Shown here in pieces: positions 36,453-49,777 of a stretch of 64,000 nt of DNA. Each line of letters begins with the position of its first letter. The stretch's first letter is position 1. A program made the position numbers and the translations under genes. Where the stretch lies: contig NC_060967.1 in the NCBI RefSeq assembly GCF_910589235.1, positions 62,001-126,000 on the forward strand, given 5' to 3'. Under the pieces are notes generated by a model, which had not been told where the DNA came from, searched no databases, and saw nothing but the letters and a program-made list of their open reading frames with translations. The DNA comes from Vespa crabro. Its lineage: Eukaryota; Arthropoda; Insecta; Hymenoptera; Vespidae.

Positions 36453-36599
36453 TTAAGCCTTGATTTTATAGTCCGCTTTTGTCGTAGCCCATGTGTTCCA
36501 TTGGGTCCATGAATTGTCGACTGAGATAAGATTTGTTGCGTCGTCCTGGTCGACGACAAAAATTGATTCGTGATAATACATTGACAAGTTTTACGATCC

Positions 36600-36664
<65 letters not shown>

Positions 36665-39600
36665 CATATACATGGCTTACCTTGAACAATACGTTGGGAT
36701 GGCCACCCCAGCTACCGAATAGTCGTAAGAGATCTGGTTTCTTAGAGTATATCGTACTGGCTGCCAAAACACCATGTTTCAATTCGTCCAAGGCATGTAC
36801 CGTTTTTCCAGCAGAGCTTAAAATGATGCGCGGTGGTTCTAATCCCAGATTGCATCTCGACCATTCCTTAACCGGTGCTAAACCACCGTCAGGACAGACC
36901 AACATAAAGTCGGATGTCTTCACGCCACCTTCGGTCTCGTTCTTCTTATCTACGAACGTGATTAATAAAAATTTTAGAAGAAATATTATTGAAGTAGGAT
37001 ATGAAGAATGAATTCTCGTAGATATTGACCAATTTCCATGAGAGCAGGTAGAGGCAAGAAGGCCACATCACCCTTGTCCGAAGTCAGACATCTAAAGCAA
37101 AAGGATGATGATTCGTTTATTAGGAATGAAATTGTAAATAACGATTTGTTTATTAATACAACATAGGATAGCAGAATATTTACTTGATAGCACCTTGACC
37201 TCCTTTAAAGGCTTCCGCCTCGTTTGGTTTACACTTAGTTGCCTCGGTTACCTTGTCGTCATTGGATGCAATGTTACCAACACACTGCTGACACAATTTC
37301 GATCCTGGCTGTGCGCCAGGTGCGCAGGAGCCATCAAAGAATTCTGTTAGATCCTCTTCCGAGGTAATCAAATTTGCTTTCTTAAGAGCGTGAACCGGTG
37401 CCAACCATCCAGCAAAGTCGTCTTGGTAACCACTGTGGCAAGATCGTTTGCCTCTCAAATCGGCTGGAAAAGTTTTAAAATGTTTAATTTCTTTTTTCTT
37501 GATCATCTTTTAATAAGGCGATAATTGGACGAAGCACAATTATTATTTACCAAGTGCTTTGATAGGGCTGCCTTTTTTAACAACAACAACTGCCGGTCTT
37601 TCGCTATATTTCGTCGAGCCACTTCCATAAATTTCTGAAATAATCGGTTGCGCATTGAATTCCGTTATTGCACGTAGTACCGATCCACCATCAACGACTA
37701 CTAGATCAGCCCCATCATCTCTGACCGCTACCAAGCAGGCATCCTGAGTCTTCTCCAATAAGCAAATCAGTCTGGGTCTAGCATCTCTAATGGACAGAGA
37801 TAATAAAAGAATCAGTCAATTGCCCTTCGTTAGATTTATTCTTTAAACATTTCAAGAATAACAATCACCTTGAGTGAGCTGCTCTACTCAAGGCACGGCA
37901 CTTGTTCAGATCATTCTGAGTCCATACACACCAGCGGGCATTCCTTTCAGGTGCACCCGAGTTCCTTTCGATGACGTCCAAGTATTTCGCGTTCTTCAAA
38001 TGTTGTTCAGGAGCAATCGGCGACGAAGCAACAGCCAGAGTTTTTTCATCTAGCAGCAACAAATCTTTCCACCAAGCAGCCTTTTCCTTTTCACCCAATT
38101 GTCCTAATTCGGTTAATTCCTGAGGACGTATGTACATACATTAAGGTTTCGTTAAGAGTAACATATTGAAACGTTAAAAGTAACGTTTAGAACGACTTTA
38201 TACCTTTTGTACGGCTTCTATGTTGTTGACTCCACCGTTAGCCATATATCCTTGCCATGGTCGAGCAGCCCAGGTACAGGGCTTGGTATCGGCATTGATG
38301 GGTACCTTTGTGCCATCAGGACAGAAGTAAAGGTAATTGCTTGGATCTTCGTTAGTTGGGACCGCTGGTGTAACGCCGATAGGCAATCCGAAAAATCGTT
38401 TAACGTAAATAACTTTCGTCCAGGCAATGTTACCGCCGTTGTGAGCGAGACAACGCAGAGCACCTTCGTAACCCGAATATATATCTGGATAATCGCAAAT
38501 TTCTGGTTTTTCGCAAAGCGCGCACATGTTGCTGTACGTTTCCTCTGCAATTGAGATATTATCATCTTAAATATTATCTATTTCCAATATAAAACGCAAA
38601 TCTAACGAAATTGAACTTAAGAGATACCAACTGAGTCTTTGATTTATTGCTGGATCCGGTGACCAAGTACCAACTAGGCAACCCTCGCTGAAGAGCGAGC
38701 TCAATGCCCGAAGTTCATTCTCGCGAGCAGAATATTCTGGATCGTTTATGTTACCGAGTACGCTCAAAGCCGTCAATTTCGTGAGAGGTATTTTGTAACC
38801 GACGTTACGTCCAACACCAGTGTGACAAGATTTTAAACCGCGGAGTCCTTGAACGTTGTTTATGTCCAAATCCTTGTGTATCACAGCAACTGCTTCGTAA
38901 CGATAAGCCGCATCCGGTTCCTCCTTTGTTCTTACCTTTTACGTTGAAGACATGAATAAGAAGGGTAAAGATGTTTCGATAATCATCTACGTGGTTATTT
39001 TTTGCGATTTATACATATCGTCTCTTTTTTTTTTTTTTTGTCACCTGTTCTACGACGTTGTATCCGGCCTTCAAAGCTAACTCGTTGTCCTTAGCAGCTA
39101 AATACATATCTTCCGGATCGACAGCGACTACGTCGGCCTCTTTTCTACCAACTTTCTCTACGCATTCGTATCTATCGCGACCGGAAATGCAAGAAATAGG
39201 GATTCCTTTGCTCGCCGAATCTTCCATCATCTGCACGCATTCCTTCCAATATATTTCCGGTATACAAAGGGTAACTGGAAAAGGAAAGGAACGAAATAAT
39301 AAGAGAAAAATAAATCGACTTCTCTGCCTTTCATATGGGATACTTAAGGATGAGATCTAGTTTCTCGCGGGAGAAGAATGCAATCGTCAAGTGGCCGCAT
39401 TCAAAGTCTTACGCATGCATTATTTCGTTACTCGCTCTATTGCTCATCGTTCCTTTCTGATTGTCCCATTAATTTGATTTAATGGACGTCACGAACATCC
39501 ACGGGATTGGGCAGTGTCTAGACCGCACCGACTAATGCGACCTGATAAGACTCAATCGAGATAATTACATTATTCATTAATACAATATGCTTTAGCGATC

Positions 39601-39965
39601 AATCTTTCGGTCATATTTTCGAGAGTCGCTCGAAAGTTTCTGATATAAATTTTGCAACGCTAAGTAAAGGACGACTGTATATAGTAATAATAATAAAAAA
39701 TTTAATCTAATCGAATGATGCGGGAGAAGAAAAGAATTAAAAGAGAGTAAAAGGACTGAACGAATTTTTTAATGTACGTTAACAGAGAAAATAAAAACTT
39801 TGAAAATTGAAACTTTGGTTAGCGCTATATCGTAATGGCGCGAAAATCAAACGAAACGGGGTCTATAAACTTACAGACGAGTCTAGATTGGCCAACGGCA
39901 GCGTTGCTGGTCATCATCATAGCCGCTAAGCTCGCAAGGATCACGATACTTTTCTGACACCACAT
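36453..39965 (-). CDS. Tsf1: Transferrin 1
   Basis: Predicted 718 residues in ten exons: 39965-39875, 39274-39045, 38935-38632, 38544-38204, 38119-37869, 37786-37551, 37463-37184, 37091-37030, 36949-36681 and 36545-36453. Secreted haemolymph iron carrier with immune and antioxidant roles. A signal peptide (MWCQKSIVILASLAAMMM) is followed by two transferrin lobes. N-lobe landmarks are DVVAVDPEDMYLAA, LRGLKSCHTGVGR, NMCALCEKPEICDYPD and YSGYEGALRCL. The C-lobe has LRGKRSCHSGYQDDFAGW, ALMEI and FMLVCPDGG. Length is close to other insect Tsf1 proteins (about 700-720). The exon 3 donor (A|GTTGGT) is weak but phase and homology demand it. The last exon acceptor is inferred from GACCAG|GAC, giving VLFK-DDATNLIS at the joint. 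The gene has a clear TATA box. Confidence 0.95.
36602..36664. repeat. (TA)n microsatellite in Tsf1 last intron
   Basis: TA run of about 60 bases between coding exons 9 and 10; it pushes the acceptor well downstream. Confidence 0.95.
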
Positions 39966-40231
39966 TTTTATCACTTTTAGTTGTTCTTTTTCTCACACTT
40001 TCGGAAAGCTCTTCGTTCTCAAAGAACGAGAGTGGGAAGGAGGGAGGGAGGAAGAGAGAGGATTGCAAACTCAATGAAACAACTTGAAAGAATGGCGTTT
40101 ATCTCTCGACGAAAATTAAAATATTAGAAAATTTTGTAACGTAAACAATGAACCAAAGTAATAATTTAGCCTCGTACTATTCGTAACGAACGCCAACGAT
40201 ATACCAACGTGGCAGGATTGTTCGAGCGTCC

Positions 40232-40241
40232 TTATATATAG
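40232..40241 (-). promoter_or_regulatory. TATA box of transferrin 1
   Basis: On the minus strand CTATATATAAGG lies about 270 bp upstream of the start codon, which would place initiation near 40205. Strong TATA boxes are expected for highly inducible secreted-protein genes such as Tsf1. Confidence 0.6.
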
Positions 40242-40300
40242 GAGCACACTTTTTCCTCCTCGAATTTCCGAGGTCGTTTGAGAGGGGAGTTACTGACGTT

Positions 40301-40304
<4 letters not shown>

Positions 40305-40361
<57 letters not shown>

Positions 40362-40403
40362 CGACGGCGACGACGACGACGGCGGCGACGACGACGACGA
40401 CGA

Positions 40404-40442
<39 letters not shown>
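40305..40442. repeat. (GAC)n trinucleotide repeat upstream of Tsf1
   Basis: About 46 GAC/CGA units with a few GGC interruptions, directly upstream of the Tsf1 TATA box. The long poly-Arg and poly-Ser frames it creates on both strands are artefacts. Confidence 0.97.
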
Positions 40443-41994
40443 TCTGTCTCGTTCTTCTCTTTTTCTTCCTCCACTAGGTTGTTGTGTCTTGCGACGTAAA
40501 TGAATCGTCAGTCCTCTCCTACCCCCACCCACCATCCCCTGCAACCTCCTCTCACCGTGCTATCGTTATCTATTCAGCTGTTATAGTTGCCCTCTTCTGC
40601 GGATCAACCGAGATTATGGTACAGTTATGGAATTTCCAGTCATACTACCTCCTCTCTTACCTCTCATTTCGCTTTCCTTCCTCTTGTATGCATACAGCTG
40701 ATCAGGATCGCGACTTTCTTAATAGTTTTCTTTTCTTTTCTTTTGCCGATATTTTGCTCTCTATATTTTAGCAAAATAACTTACATAATGACGTTGAATA
40801 AACGATCTGAGATATCGCTATTGAGAGGCGCAAACTAATGTTTACGCTAGCGTTACGATTTTTGAAACACTTTTAGCATACACCATTTTTATTTATTCAA
40901 TCGATGTAAATGTATACATGTATGCTATATTCTTTTCTCTTTTTACAAAGTGAGAGGGAGAGAGAGAGAGAGAGAAATTCAAGGTGAAGCCTACAGTTTG
41001 AAATAAAGGATGTTTCATCCAAGATCTAGAAGCGAGTTTCTTAATGATGTGTCTGTAGAATTTTTATATCGAACGTATCCGAGGTTAAGAAAGACCAACA
41101 GTATTATCGTCTTTTATTTTGTTTTATTTTATATCACCTACTGTTTCTTTTTATCGCGTTTCCACGAATATTTATTCCGTCATTTTCCTGTTAGAAATTT
41201 CTATTTATTTCTTCTATTTTCTTGGACTTCTCAAAGATAGATAGAAATATAGATAAACTAGCCTGATCGTAAGAGCATGCACGCGTGAATCTCTTATTAA
41301 GATTCAACTTAGTAAGAGTGAGAACCTCGAAGAATCTTTCTTGGTTCTTTTTCGCCATGACTCGGCAGAGTATATTCATTTTCCTCCACCTTCTCCTCAT
41401 CCTCTTCCTCTACTGTTCAACTTTCTTCTTATGGCAAAGACAAGTAACTCGAGTCTAACGAAATAATATCCTTTCCTTCGTTAAAATCCTCTTTTTTCTC
41501 TTTATATTCGCTGTTTAACTTTAAAGGATTTTCATTTATATGTGCGCGCGTTTAAAATTATACAAGGACTTTCCAAGCCCTTTCCTTTTTTTCTTCTTAC
41601 ATTTTGTCTCTTTTCATAATAACGTCTCGCATTCAAATATTTATAATATTTATAAATATAAATTGGAGTTAAAGGAAATGGCGAAAAAGCAAACCAGACA
41701 GATGCTCCGTTCATTTTTTTGCAAGGAGACGAAACATTATTTGTTATTTATGCATTATTCTTCTATGAGGAAAGAGTGAAAGGAAAAAAAGAGAGAAAAA
41801 AAAGACAAAGAATTAAAAAATGTTATTGGTTAATAGATTAAAATTAATCGACAAGGTCGATTAATTGACCCGAAAAACGGGAATTTTTATTACATAATAT
41901 TACAGGTCGACATTATCGTGTCGGGAAAGAACTCATCTTGTTTTGTTGTTTGTATTCTTATGCCAACGGCGATAAGAAAGTGCGTTTAAAATTG

Positions 41995-43083
41995 TTATGC
42001 CAAGCGCGATTTATTGAATCGAAGAGTCGGATAAATTCGAAGTCTAAGCGACTCTAATCGCGAGTGCAATGTTAAAAGTTGATCGTAATTTTCCTTGATA
42101 TTCTTCGCTAGCTCGGTCCTTTTCATAAATACGGCAAGTTTCTTTCTACGAAAGTTAATATCCTTTATCCTCGAGGAATTTTGCCTTTGCGAAGAAGATT
42201 CTCGATTTTTCAATTTAATTCTTTCGATTTCGTTCGTCAATCTTTCGTTACTCTCTCGCCAATATATTATATCCTTCGTGATTTTCTCGAGACGTTCTCT
42301 CTCGCTATCCAATAGTTTCTCGTATCGCTGAAATTTTTTTCATATTCGTTATCGTTCTTTCGAACGTACGAAAAGCTTAAACAACATGAAAACTCACGTC
42401 TGCCATGGCGCGCGCATTCCGTTCGATTTCCTTGTACTCTATTCTTGGATTTGTCGCAATCGATACTTTATCCAAGTATTTTTGTAATTCTCTCGTTATC
42501 TGAATAATAAAATAATCGACAATATTACACGCAGAGATAAATTGCTACGTTCGTTGGGTACCAACCTTGACCTCGCTAATACTTTTCGATTCCATCAGAA
42601 GATACTCCAATGTATATCGTAGACATTCGTGTCGACACTTTTGGTAAGATATTCTCTTTCTTAAATTAACGGACTTTATGATAGCCATTAACTTTTCTTT
42701 ATCAGCTTTCTTGATTTCTTCGTTCGTCGAAAGAAATTCTCGGCGTGATATCAAAACAACGTCTGTGAAATCGTCGAGACCTTGGCCAAGGATAGATACC
42801 TCGATTTGTCCCATCTTCATTACCAATTGTATCTCCCTATCCTCCACGTATTGATGAAGTTCTATTTCTTCTTTATCCAATTCAGCTTTTGATCGGTACA
42901 ACTTATTTTGCGCGGCTAGTTTGCTTCTATAATAGAAGGCCAAAGTTTGTTCCGCTTCGGCCAATTCAACGACACAGCATCTGACCTTTGCGAATTTGAA
43001 ATCGCTTCTTATCGACATCGATGACATCGGTACTTTCAACTACTTATACGAGACCTCATTGCACCGTCTTTCTTTTTATTTTA

Positions 43084-43128
<45 letters not shown>

Positions 43129-46100
43129 GAAGAACAGAGAGAAAACTCGATTCGAATTTTGATTAACGATGTATGCCAAAATAAACGCAAAGTGATAAAT
43201 CGTTATGATGATCGTTATAATACAAATGAATGAAAAATTGTCATTTGCAAACGTATCGACGTGATAATTTTCTTCGCTAATCTTACCTTCATCTCCATCT
43301 CGATCTTCAATCTTCTTAATTTACACATAGTCTTCCAATGGATATCATCTATCAAGGATGAAACGTTATTTGGAATCGAGTCGAGAGCTTGAAGACTTCG
43401 AAGATAATTCGTACACTCGATCGGCAATATGTCGGATTTTTCATTGGTTATCACACACCTTCCGAGTTCCGTTAGATACGTGATAGATGTACAAGCAAGA
43501 TTACCGATCCTCGGTCTTCTCTTATAATGCCTGAACAAGTGTTCGATCTTCGGTTGCTTCAAATCACCGAACTCGCTAGGAAACTTCCCTTCGAGGGCTT
43601 TGTCACGTTTAACGAGACTCTCGTATCGATTTTTCAACTCGTCGACGATCCTTTCGAAGATCGAGCAATCCTCCACGAGTCTTTGAACCTTATCCGTGAT
43701 ACCGGCTACTTCTTCCGTTTTAAAACGTGCGATTTTAGCATCCTCGTTGCATATACGACGATACCTTCTTATCTCACGAAGCCTTAAAAGTTTCTCTTGA
43801 AGAATCGAAGAATCCATAGCTGTCCTATGTGCCTCGAAATTCTTCAATTTCTCGTCAAAGGACATAAATCTCTTGGTTATCTTATCTGCACGAATGGATC
43901 TATTAGAAGATCGAATATTGATATTACGAAAATGAATGAATCGAGAATGAATGAATGATCAACCGACCCTTTGTCTCCTTCATTTCCCTTTCCAAAATCG
44001 ATCGGTACTTTTCCCGTTCCGATTGCAAACGTTCCATTTTAATTTTATACGATTCCTGAGATTTCATCTCCTCCGGTGTAAGCTTGAAGGGTCCTTTGTT
44101 TTCCAATAGGCAAGTTGGTTTAGGAATATCTTTCTTTATTTCATCCTCCCATCTGAAAGAGTTTTAGGAAGAAAAAGAGATATTTATTTGCAAATAAATC
44201 TCTTTTATAATTATAATCAAATTATTCGTTGTTAATACTTACCTAAGTTCTAAGACACCGTCCATCATCTTTTCTAAAGCTGACGCGTAGAAATCGTAAT
44301 CCTTCGAATAGAGTTTTAAATTACACTCGTTGAAATTTCCTTTCTCCTCTTGGATAGATTCGTTTTGCGAAGTAACGTAAGGATAAATATCCGATACCCC
44401 GTTCTTCTCAATAATGGTAATGACATAATCGGGTATTTCGGAATGATGCCAAATCGGTATTATCGAGGGCTCGATCCTACACTTATTTTCAAACGTCGAA
44501 TTTATCTCTAAAGCACAACGCTTTAATCTCTCTTCTTGTTCCCTCGCCGTTTCCATTTCTCGTCCTTTCAACGATCTCATTTCGTCGAAACGCACGTTGA
44601 AATGATTCTAAATCGTTTCAAGCAACGTTTATCGACGATGAAAAGGAAAAGAAAGAGAGAAGAAAGAAAGAAAAATGTTTGATTTATTAATTGGACTCTT
44701 GGATCATGTTTGTACTTAACAAGACATATCATCGATGTCAATTTTATACATCGATACGTGGCTAAAAATAAACGGGACTATTCACGCAAAATTCTTTCCA
44801 ATACTTTCGAATATTTTTTGTAACATTTCAAATCCAACAAAGTGTGACCGCGTGAAAGAACAGACGAGAAACGTTTCAACGTGTATAAATATGACGAACG
44901 AACATATCGATGGTTTTTTTTTTTTTTTTAAATCAGTTCCCCTAAATATAGTATCCAAGAATTCATTTCACGTTAACATTACCACTTACCATCAATAAAT
45001 ACTCACGACTTCTAATAACGTTAATTTTATCGAGGCCATTCAGAGATGAATCTCGCGATCGTTTTAATTGATGAGTCAATTTAATTGTCTCATTTTTAAT
45101 CCATTTATGAGTGCTCGTCCCTGATAAGAGGTATCTTTCGTCGCTGTTAGCCGATTCATAAAATCGATCTATCGTGTTAAGTTCGCTTCTCATATTTCTT
45201 TCGATAGTTACTTTATTTATTACGTTTTCATTATTTCCCGATGATTGATAATATTCCTCGAGTCTAAACGAGATAAAATGTAAAGATGATGGGTGTTCGT
45301 TAAAAGAAAAAAGAAAAAAAGGAGAAAAAAAAGGAAAAGATATGTACCTGGAAATGGTATCAAGTATTTCCATCGAGTACCCTTCCGACGTTCGAAAATC
45401 ATCTATATCCACGTCGACTATACCAAAGGGATAATTTTTAACAATAATATCGCCAAATATGGATCTAAGTTGGCAGGATTTAACGCGTTCACGATCCCAA
45501 AATGTTTTTCTTAAATATTGACAAATTTTATAACGTGCCCCGATTTCTTCGTCGTAAAGTCTTTTCAATTTTTCGCGTTCCAATCTGGCCCTTTCAATTT
45601 TATACTTTCTATATTCCACGTCCAAATCGTAGGAGGATATCGGCAGACGTCCCGGTATCGTTTCTTTTTCGTTCGAATCAAGCAAAAGTTTTATTTTCCT
45701 CTTCAGTTCGTTTAATTCTAAAAGGATCGCACGTCGAGCTGACGTCCCTTCTATCGTTTCCTTTTCCCATCGAACTTTTTGAATATTCTCCAAATAAGTA
45801 TTTCGTCCATCGTTGTAGAATAAATCGTCGGTTTTTAGAGGAACGTCGAAAAAATTCAAGAAGGCCGAGTTCCCTTCGATCGAGAACATTTCTATCGATT
45901 GGACGTGATGACGACTGAGAGAAGAAAAGAAAGATAGAAAAAAGAAAAGTGGAAATAATCAATACTACGAGAGCAAAATGACGTTAATAAAATACAAAAT
46001 GTGTCTACCATAACTTGCTGGCTATCAGATCGCCATTTTTTCCGAGCGATACGATCGTCCCGTTGATCGTCGTAGCTGACCTAATACCACCTTCGTTCCG

Positions 46101-48578
46101 ATGATGGACCATAAAAATGGCAAGGATCCTTCGAATATTCGTATTATCTCTTATCACGATCAAACCGTCGTATCCAAAGGTTATGATACGATCACGATCT
46201 ACGTATACTTGAATATTTTTTAATCGATGCATCGTCGGCAACGCTTCCGCCAGAACGAGATCGTTAAAATCGCCCTGCAATGTGACATTTGTATATTCAA
46301 ATTCGTTCCTTTTTATGCTTTTTAAAAATATTCCAAATATTTTTCCCTTCCGTTTTTTCTTCCCCTCGACAAATATCGGCCCCATACCTTTATCTCCATT
46401 CGATGCAATTGTCTCGATAAATACGGTACACCTATGATATCTACGTTTCTTCTTGGACCATATTGTAAGGATTTAAAGTGATTTAACAGATCTATTACAC
46501 ATTCTATTTTCTCCTCGATATATCCTTTGACATTGCATACGTACAATATCAATTTATTTCCTGTCATAACGTTTGTCCTTGTCGTAAGGAGAATCAAGAT
46601 TTTGATAACGTCATCGTTTCGATCGTATATGAGGAAATCAGTTATCTGATCAAACGAATTGATATCTTATTATTGCAGAAATACGAACGAATATCTATTG
46701 GATATGGACGAATATTTACTCGGATATTTGGCGCGAATAAACCAACGCAACTCGAATCGCCATCGTTGATATTTTTCCCAATGACAAATATACGTCCAAC
46801 CGTGGAACTTGCAATTCCTATAAATTTTCCCTCGCTAGAGAATTTCATTTTGTCCAATGAAATTTTATGCAGATGATAGCACCTTAAGATTTTCGGTTTA
46901 TTCGTCGAAACATCGATGAACAAACAATTTCCTGTAATGCTGCCGGTGAAAATTACCGGCAAGTTCGGATGTGCCTTAGCGCAAACAACTGTTAGAAGAA
47001 AACACGATAGAAAAGAAGAAACACAAATGTATATATAGATATATGCGAGGACCGTTGGAATCGCGATGCGGCATTTCAAGAGAAAAGAGAAAAATAACAA
47101 CAAAATGCAAAGGTAAAACTTGACTGACCTTCACCGTGCACCTTCAAAGTGATCCTATTCTCAATCTGTCCTGCGTAGGAATCGATAATATTCAAATAAT
47201 CAAATCGATCGATAGCAGCCAAATGAGAGGACCGTGATGATATCCTTACAAGCTCTTTGTATTTGACACCGTCCGTATGAACAATTTCAAAGCGCGGAAC
47301 ATAATCGTGTGACATAGTAATCTCCATGATTTGTCCGGTCTCATCGTGAAGAAATAGACTGTCCCTTTGTTTATGCGCTTTAGCTCGAACTGGCTTTAGA
47401 TCGCGTTCATTATTATTCGAAGACCATACCTTTTGCCAGAATTCTTTCGAGTCTCTGATAAATGATTTTCTGTAAAACTAAAGAAAAGAAACGTTCGATA
47501 ACGACGACGTGCCAATCGAATAGATTGAGAGAAAAAAAAAAAAAGAAAAAAAACTTGTTATCGGCATTAATCGACTTACTGCGACTTCATTTGTTCCTGT
47601 ATTAACGAGAAAGAGGCCGTCTTTAAAAGCAACAACGAAGGGATAACGATCGTAGGGATGCGTTGTAGATTTTGAATATTCTTCTATGAGAACATTTCGA
47701 TTACCACCGTCTGCGCTTATCGAGGAAACATTGGAGAATTCGTCGCAGAGCAATAGATTACCATCGTTCGTCCAACAAACGGAGGTTAATTTGTTTTCGA
47801 GAGATTTCATTTCTATCGGATATAAGGTGACGATTTTCGAAGACGCACAGATTCGATAAACGCTGAGTTTACCGGTGGTTCGTGCAAATTGCGCTATCGC
47901 GTGTGGATAAAATGGTGAACATCTGGAAACAGAAGACAATGAGAGATAGGCGTACAATAATTATTTGTACGTCAAATAGTTTAATAATTACGCGATCGTT
48001 TGAACGAAATCCTCTAGTTTGGTACTTTTAACGAAAACTTTATCACCAGTTTGCCATAGCCAAACGACCAGTTGAAAATTTGGAAAACTTGTCAATCCTA
48101 TAAAATAATCCGTACCGGCAAAGGTACATGATAAATAACCATTCGTTTCTTCCATACTCGTACAAGAGGATATTTTATGAATCCTCGGATAAGTGAATAT
48201 TCTAATAGTGGGATTAGATTGTTTATCCGCCACGGAGAACATCGGTACCGTCTGTAAAAGTATATACTTCTTTTCGAGTATTTGTCGCTCGGCTTGAATA
48301 CGATCGAGTCGGATGCAACCCGTTTTACGCGAATGAGAAAATGGGATGACTGTGACAAAGGGGCGAATTTAAATCCATAGGAAATTTGTTACCGTGTGTC
48401 CTGATAAATTCGATACGCCACTGCCTCTGTTTTGATCGTCGAACAATTCGATTCTTTTCTCCTTTGTGTTTACGTCGATGAAACGAACGTGCAAACCGGA
48501 AGCTGTTGCGAGGATATCCTTTCCAACGAACACGAAGTCACGAATCTTTCCGAATTTTATCCATCTAATCGTGGACAT
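41995..48578 (-). CDS. CFAP43: Cilia- and flagella-associated protein 43 (CFAP43/WDR96)
   Basis: Predicted 1,609 residues in 15 exons: 48578-48393, 48251-47992, 47922-47580, 47477-47129, 46988-46720, 46645-46388, 46274-46009, 45914-45348, 45263-44990, 44607-44243, 44152-43968, 43885-43287, 43039-42566, 42499-42398 and 42327-41995. CFAP43 ties outer-arm dynein tethering to the axoneme (tether/tether-head complex) and is needed for sperm motility. The N-terminal 640 residues are WD-type beta-propeller sequence (IRWIKFGKIRDFVFVG, then LVVWLWQTGD and SVCWTNDGNLLL). The rest is charged coiled coil, with conserved islands: FNVRFDEM, a PKP segment before KLTPEEMKSQESY, and KIEHLFRHYKRRPR. Human CFAP43 is 1,665 aa. 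It is distinguished from paralogue CFAP44 by the start and by the YKRRPR region. In insects expression should be confined to sperm and sensory-neuron cilia. Confidence 0.85.
43087..43123. repeat. (GA)n microsatellite in CFAP43 intron
   Basis: Perfect GA run between coding exons 12 and 13. Confidence 0.95.
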
Positions 48579-49741
48579 GAGAATTATTGATTATTTCAAG
48601 TTGTAAGAAAAAGAAGAAAAAAGAAGAAACAATTAATATCGCGTTGATATACTTCGTTTGTATCGTCGTATAATCCATTTTTCCAAATTTAGAATGTAGA
48701 AAAATAAGGTAGTTTTTGCGTCAAAAGCGTCCTCATATTCTAACTCCTCGTACTTTGGTTGCTTAGAAACGCCCCGGGGCGATCATCGATTAACGGGAAG
48801 AGACAAAATCAAGATTTTTACATTGCGGGTGCCTTTTATGCATTTTCAAGGCATATTTTCATTTCCCCCTGATTTCCCATTGAAAACACGAATTGCTATT
48901 GATTTCGTTGGTTGTATTCACGAAAATGTATTCGTTCGTATGCAATATTATTCTCTCGTTTTACGACCGAAATGCATACGTGAAACTTTTCGTTGATTTG
49001 ATGGAAATGTATTATGATGTATTGTTTATTATAAGAATAAAGCATTATTGTGAAGTATTTTCAATCAGCATGGAAAGTCATACCTTTCCATTTTTGAATC
49101 GTGTTAATTAATAATCGTTAATCAGCCTGAAATGTTGACAGCAGTTTGACGTGAAATTAATATTTCGTTCTTATTAAAAAGATGAAAACGTTAAAGAAGA
49201 AAATGTAGAGAAAATAAATGTGCCCCTTAAATCGTTAATAGACAAAAATACGTCCGCCGAACGGACAAATGAAGCGTTCATTGTTATTATTGTAAACAAT
49301 AACGCTGTGAAATATATGCGAGTAATAGAGGTAAGTGTGTCGTTGGATCGATGAATCGTGGGAGGTTCGTAAGATAGTAGGACCGTTATCGAGAGTATCG
49401 TTCAGTACATAATAATGGGCCAACACCTTTCGACTCGACAATTTTCTTCGTACGATTTCGAATGGAATTTTCTCATTGACACCGAACGTTCGACTGCACC
49501 TTTTGACAACAACTGACTCCTTTTCGCTCACGTGATTGACGAAAAAAGAAATTCCAAAACGAACGAAAGAAAAAAGGTCACGTGGACGACAACGTTTCTG
49601 GAACGAAAGCAGAAAGAAGTGTCAAATGAAAGCGTCAGTATGAAAGACACAGAAGGAAGAGTTCGAAGTTAAGTTCGATGGCGAGAAGGCTGGTAACCTA
49701 ATAAAACGGTACGTTTCTACCCCTTCCTAATGTCCCTGACT
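48579..49741. other. Spacer upstream of CFAP43
   Basis: Divergent intergenic region. A 98-codon minus frame at 49235-49531 has no recognisable domain and no splice partner; I leave it uncalled. Confidence 0.55.
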
Positions 49742-49777
49742 TATATAGCCGAACCGAACGTGATGATTTTTAATTCA
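49742..49777 (+). promoter_or_regulatory. TATA box and initiator for the YGPP-repeat gene
   Basis: TATATA at 49742-49747, with an initiator-like TTCACT (A at 49777) about 33 bases downstream. A donor at 49933 (ACAG|GTGCGC) and an acceptor at 50721 (TTCGGCAG|GTC) would form the 5' UTR intron leading to the ATG at 50755. Confidence 0.5.

Larger units (their letters stand above)
39966..41994. other. Tsf1 upstream region and CFAP43 3' side
   Basis: Holds the Tsf1 promoter (TATA box), the GAC repeat, a GA run near 40955 and the 3' UTR of CFAP43. Several open frames of 60-95 codons cross it, but none resembles a protein or is flanked by splice signals. Confidence 0.6.

Noticed and set aside
38207..38565. 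Roughly 115-codon frames on both strands within Tsf1 exon 4
   Set aside because: Alternative-frame shadows of a well-conserved transferrin exon.
40232..40544. Long poly-Arg and poly-Ser open frames on both strands
   Set aside because: They are pure products of the GAC trinucleotide array; no start context, splice sites or flanking protein similarity.
45502..45918. 138-codon plus-strand frame inside CFAP43
   Set aside because: Antisense shadow of the coiled-coil exon 45914-45348.
49235..49531. 98-codon minus-strand frame upstream of CFAP43
   Set aside because: No recognisable domain, splice partner or signal peptide; moderately sized frames are expected in this less AT-rich segment.
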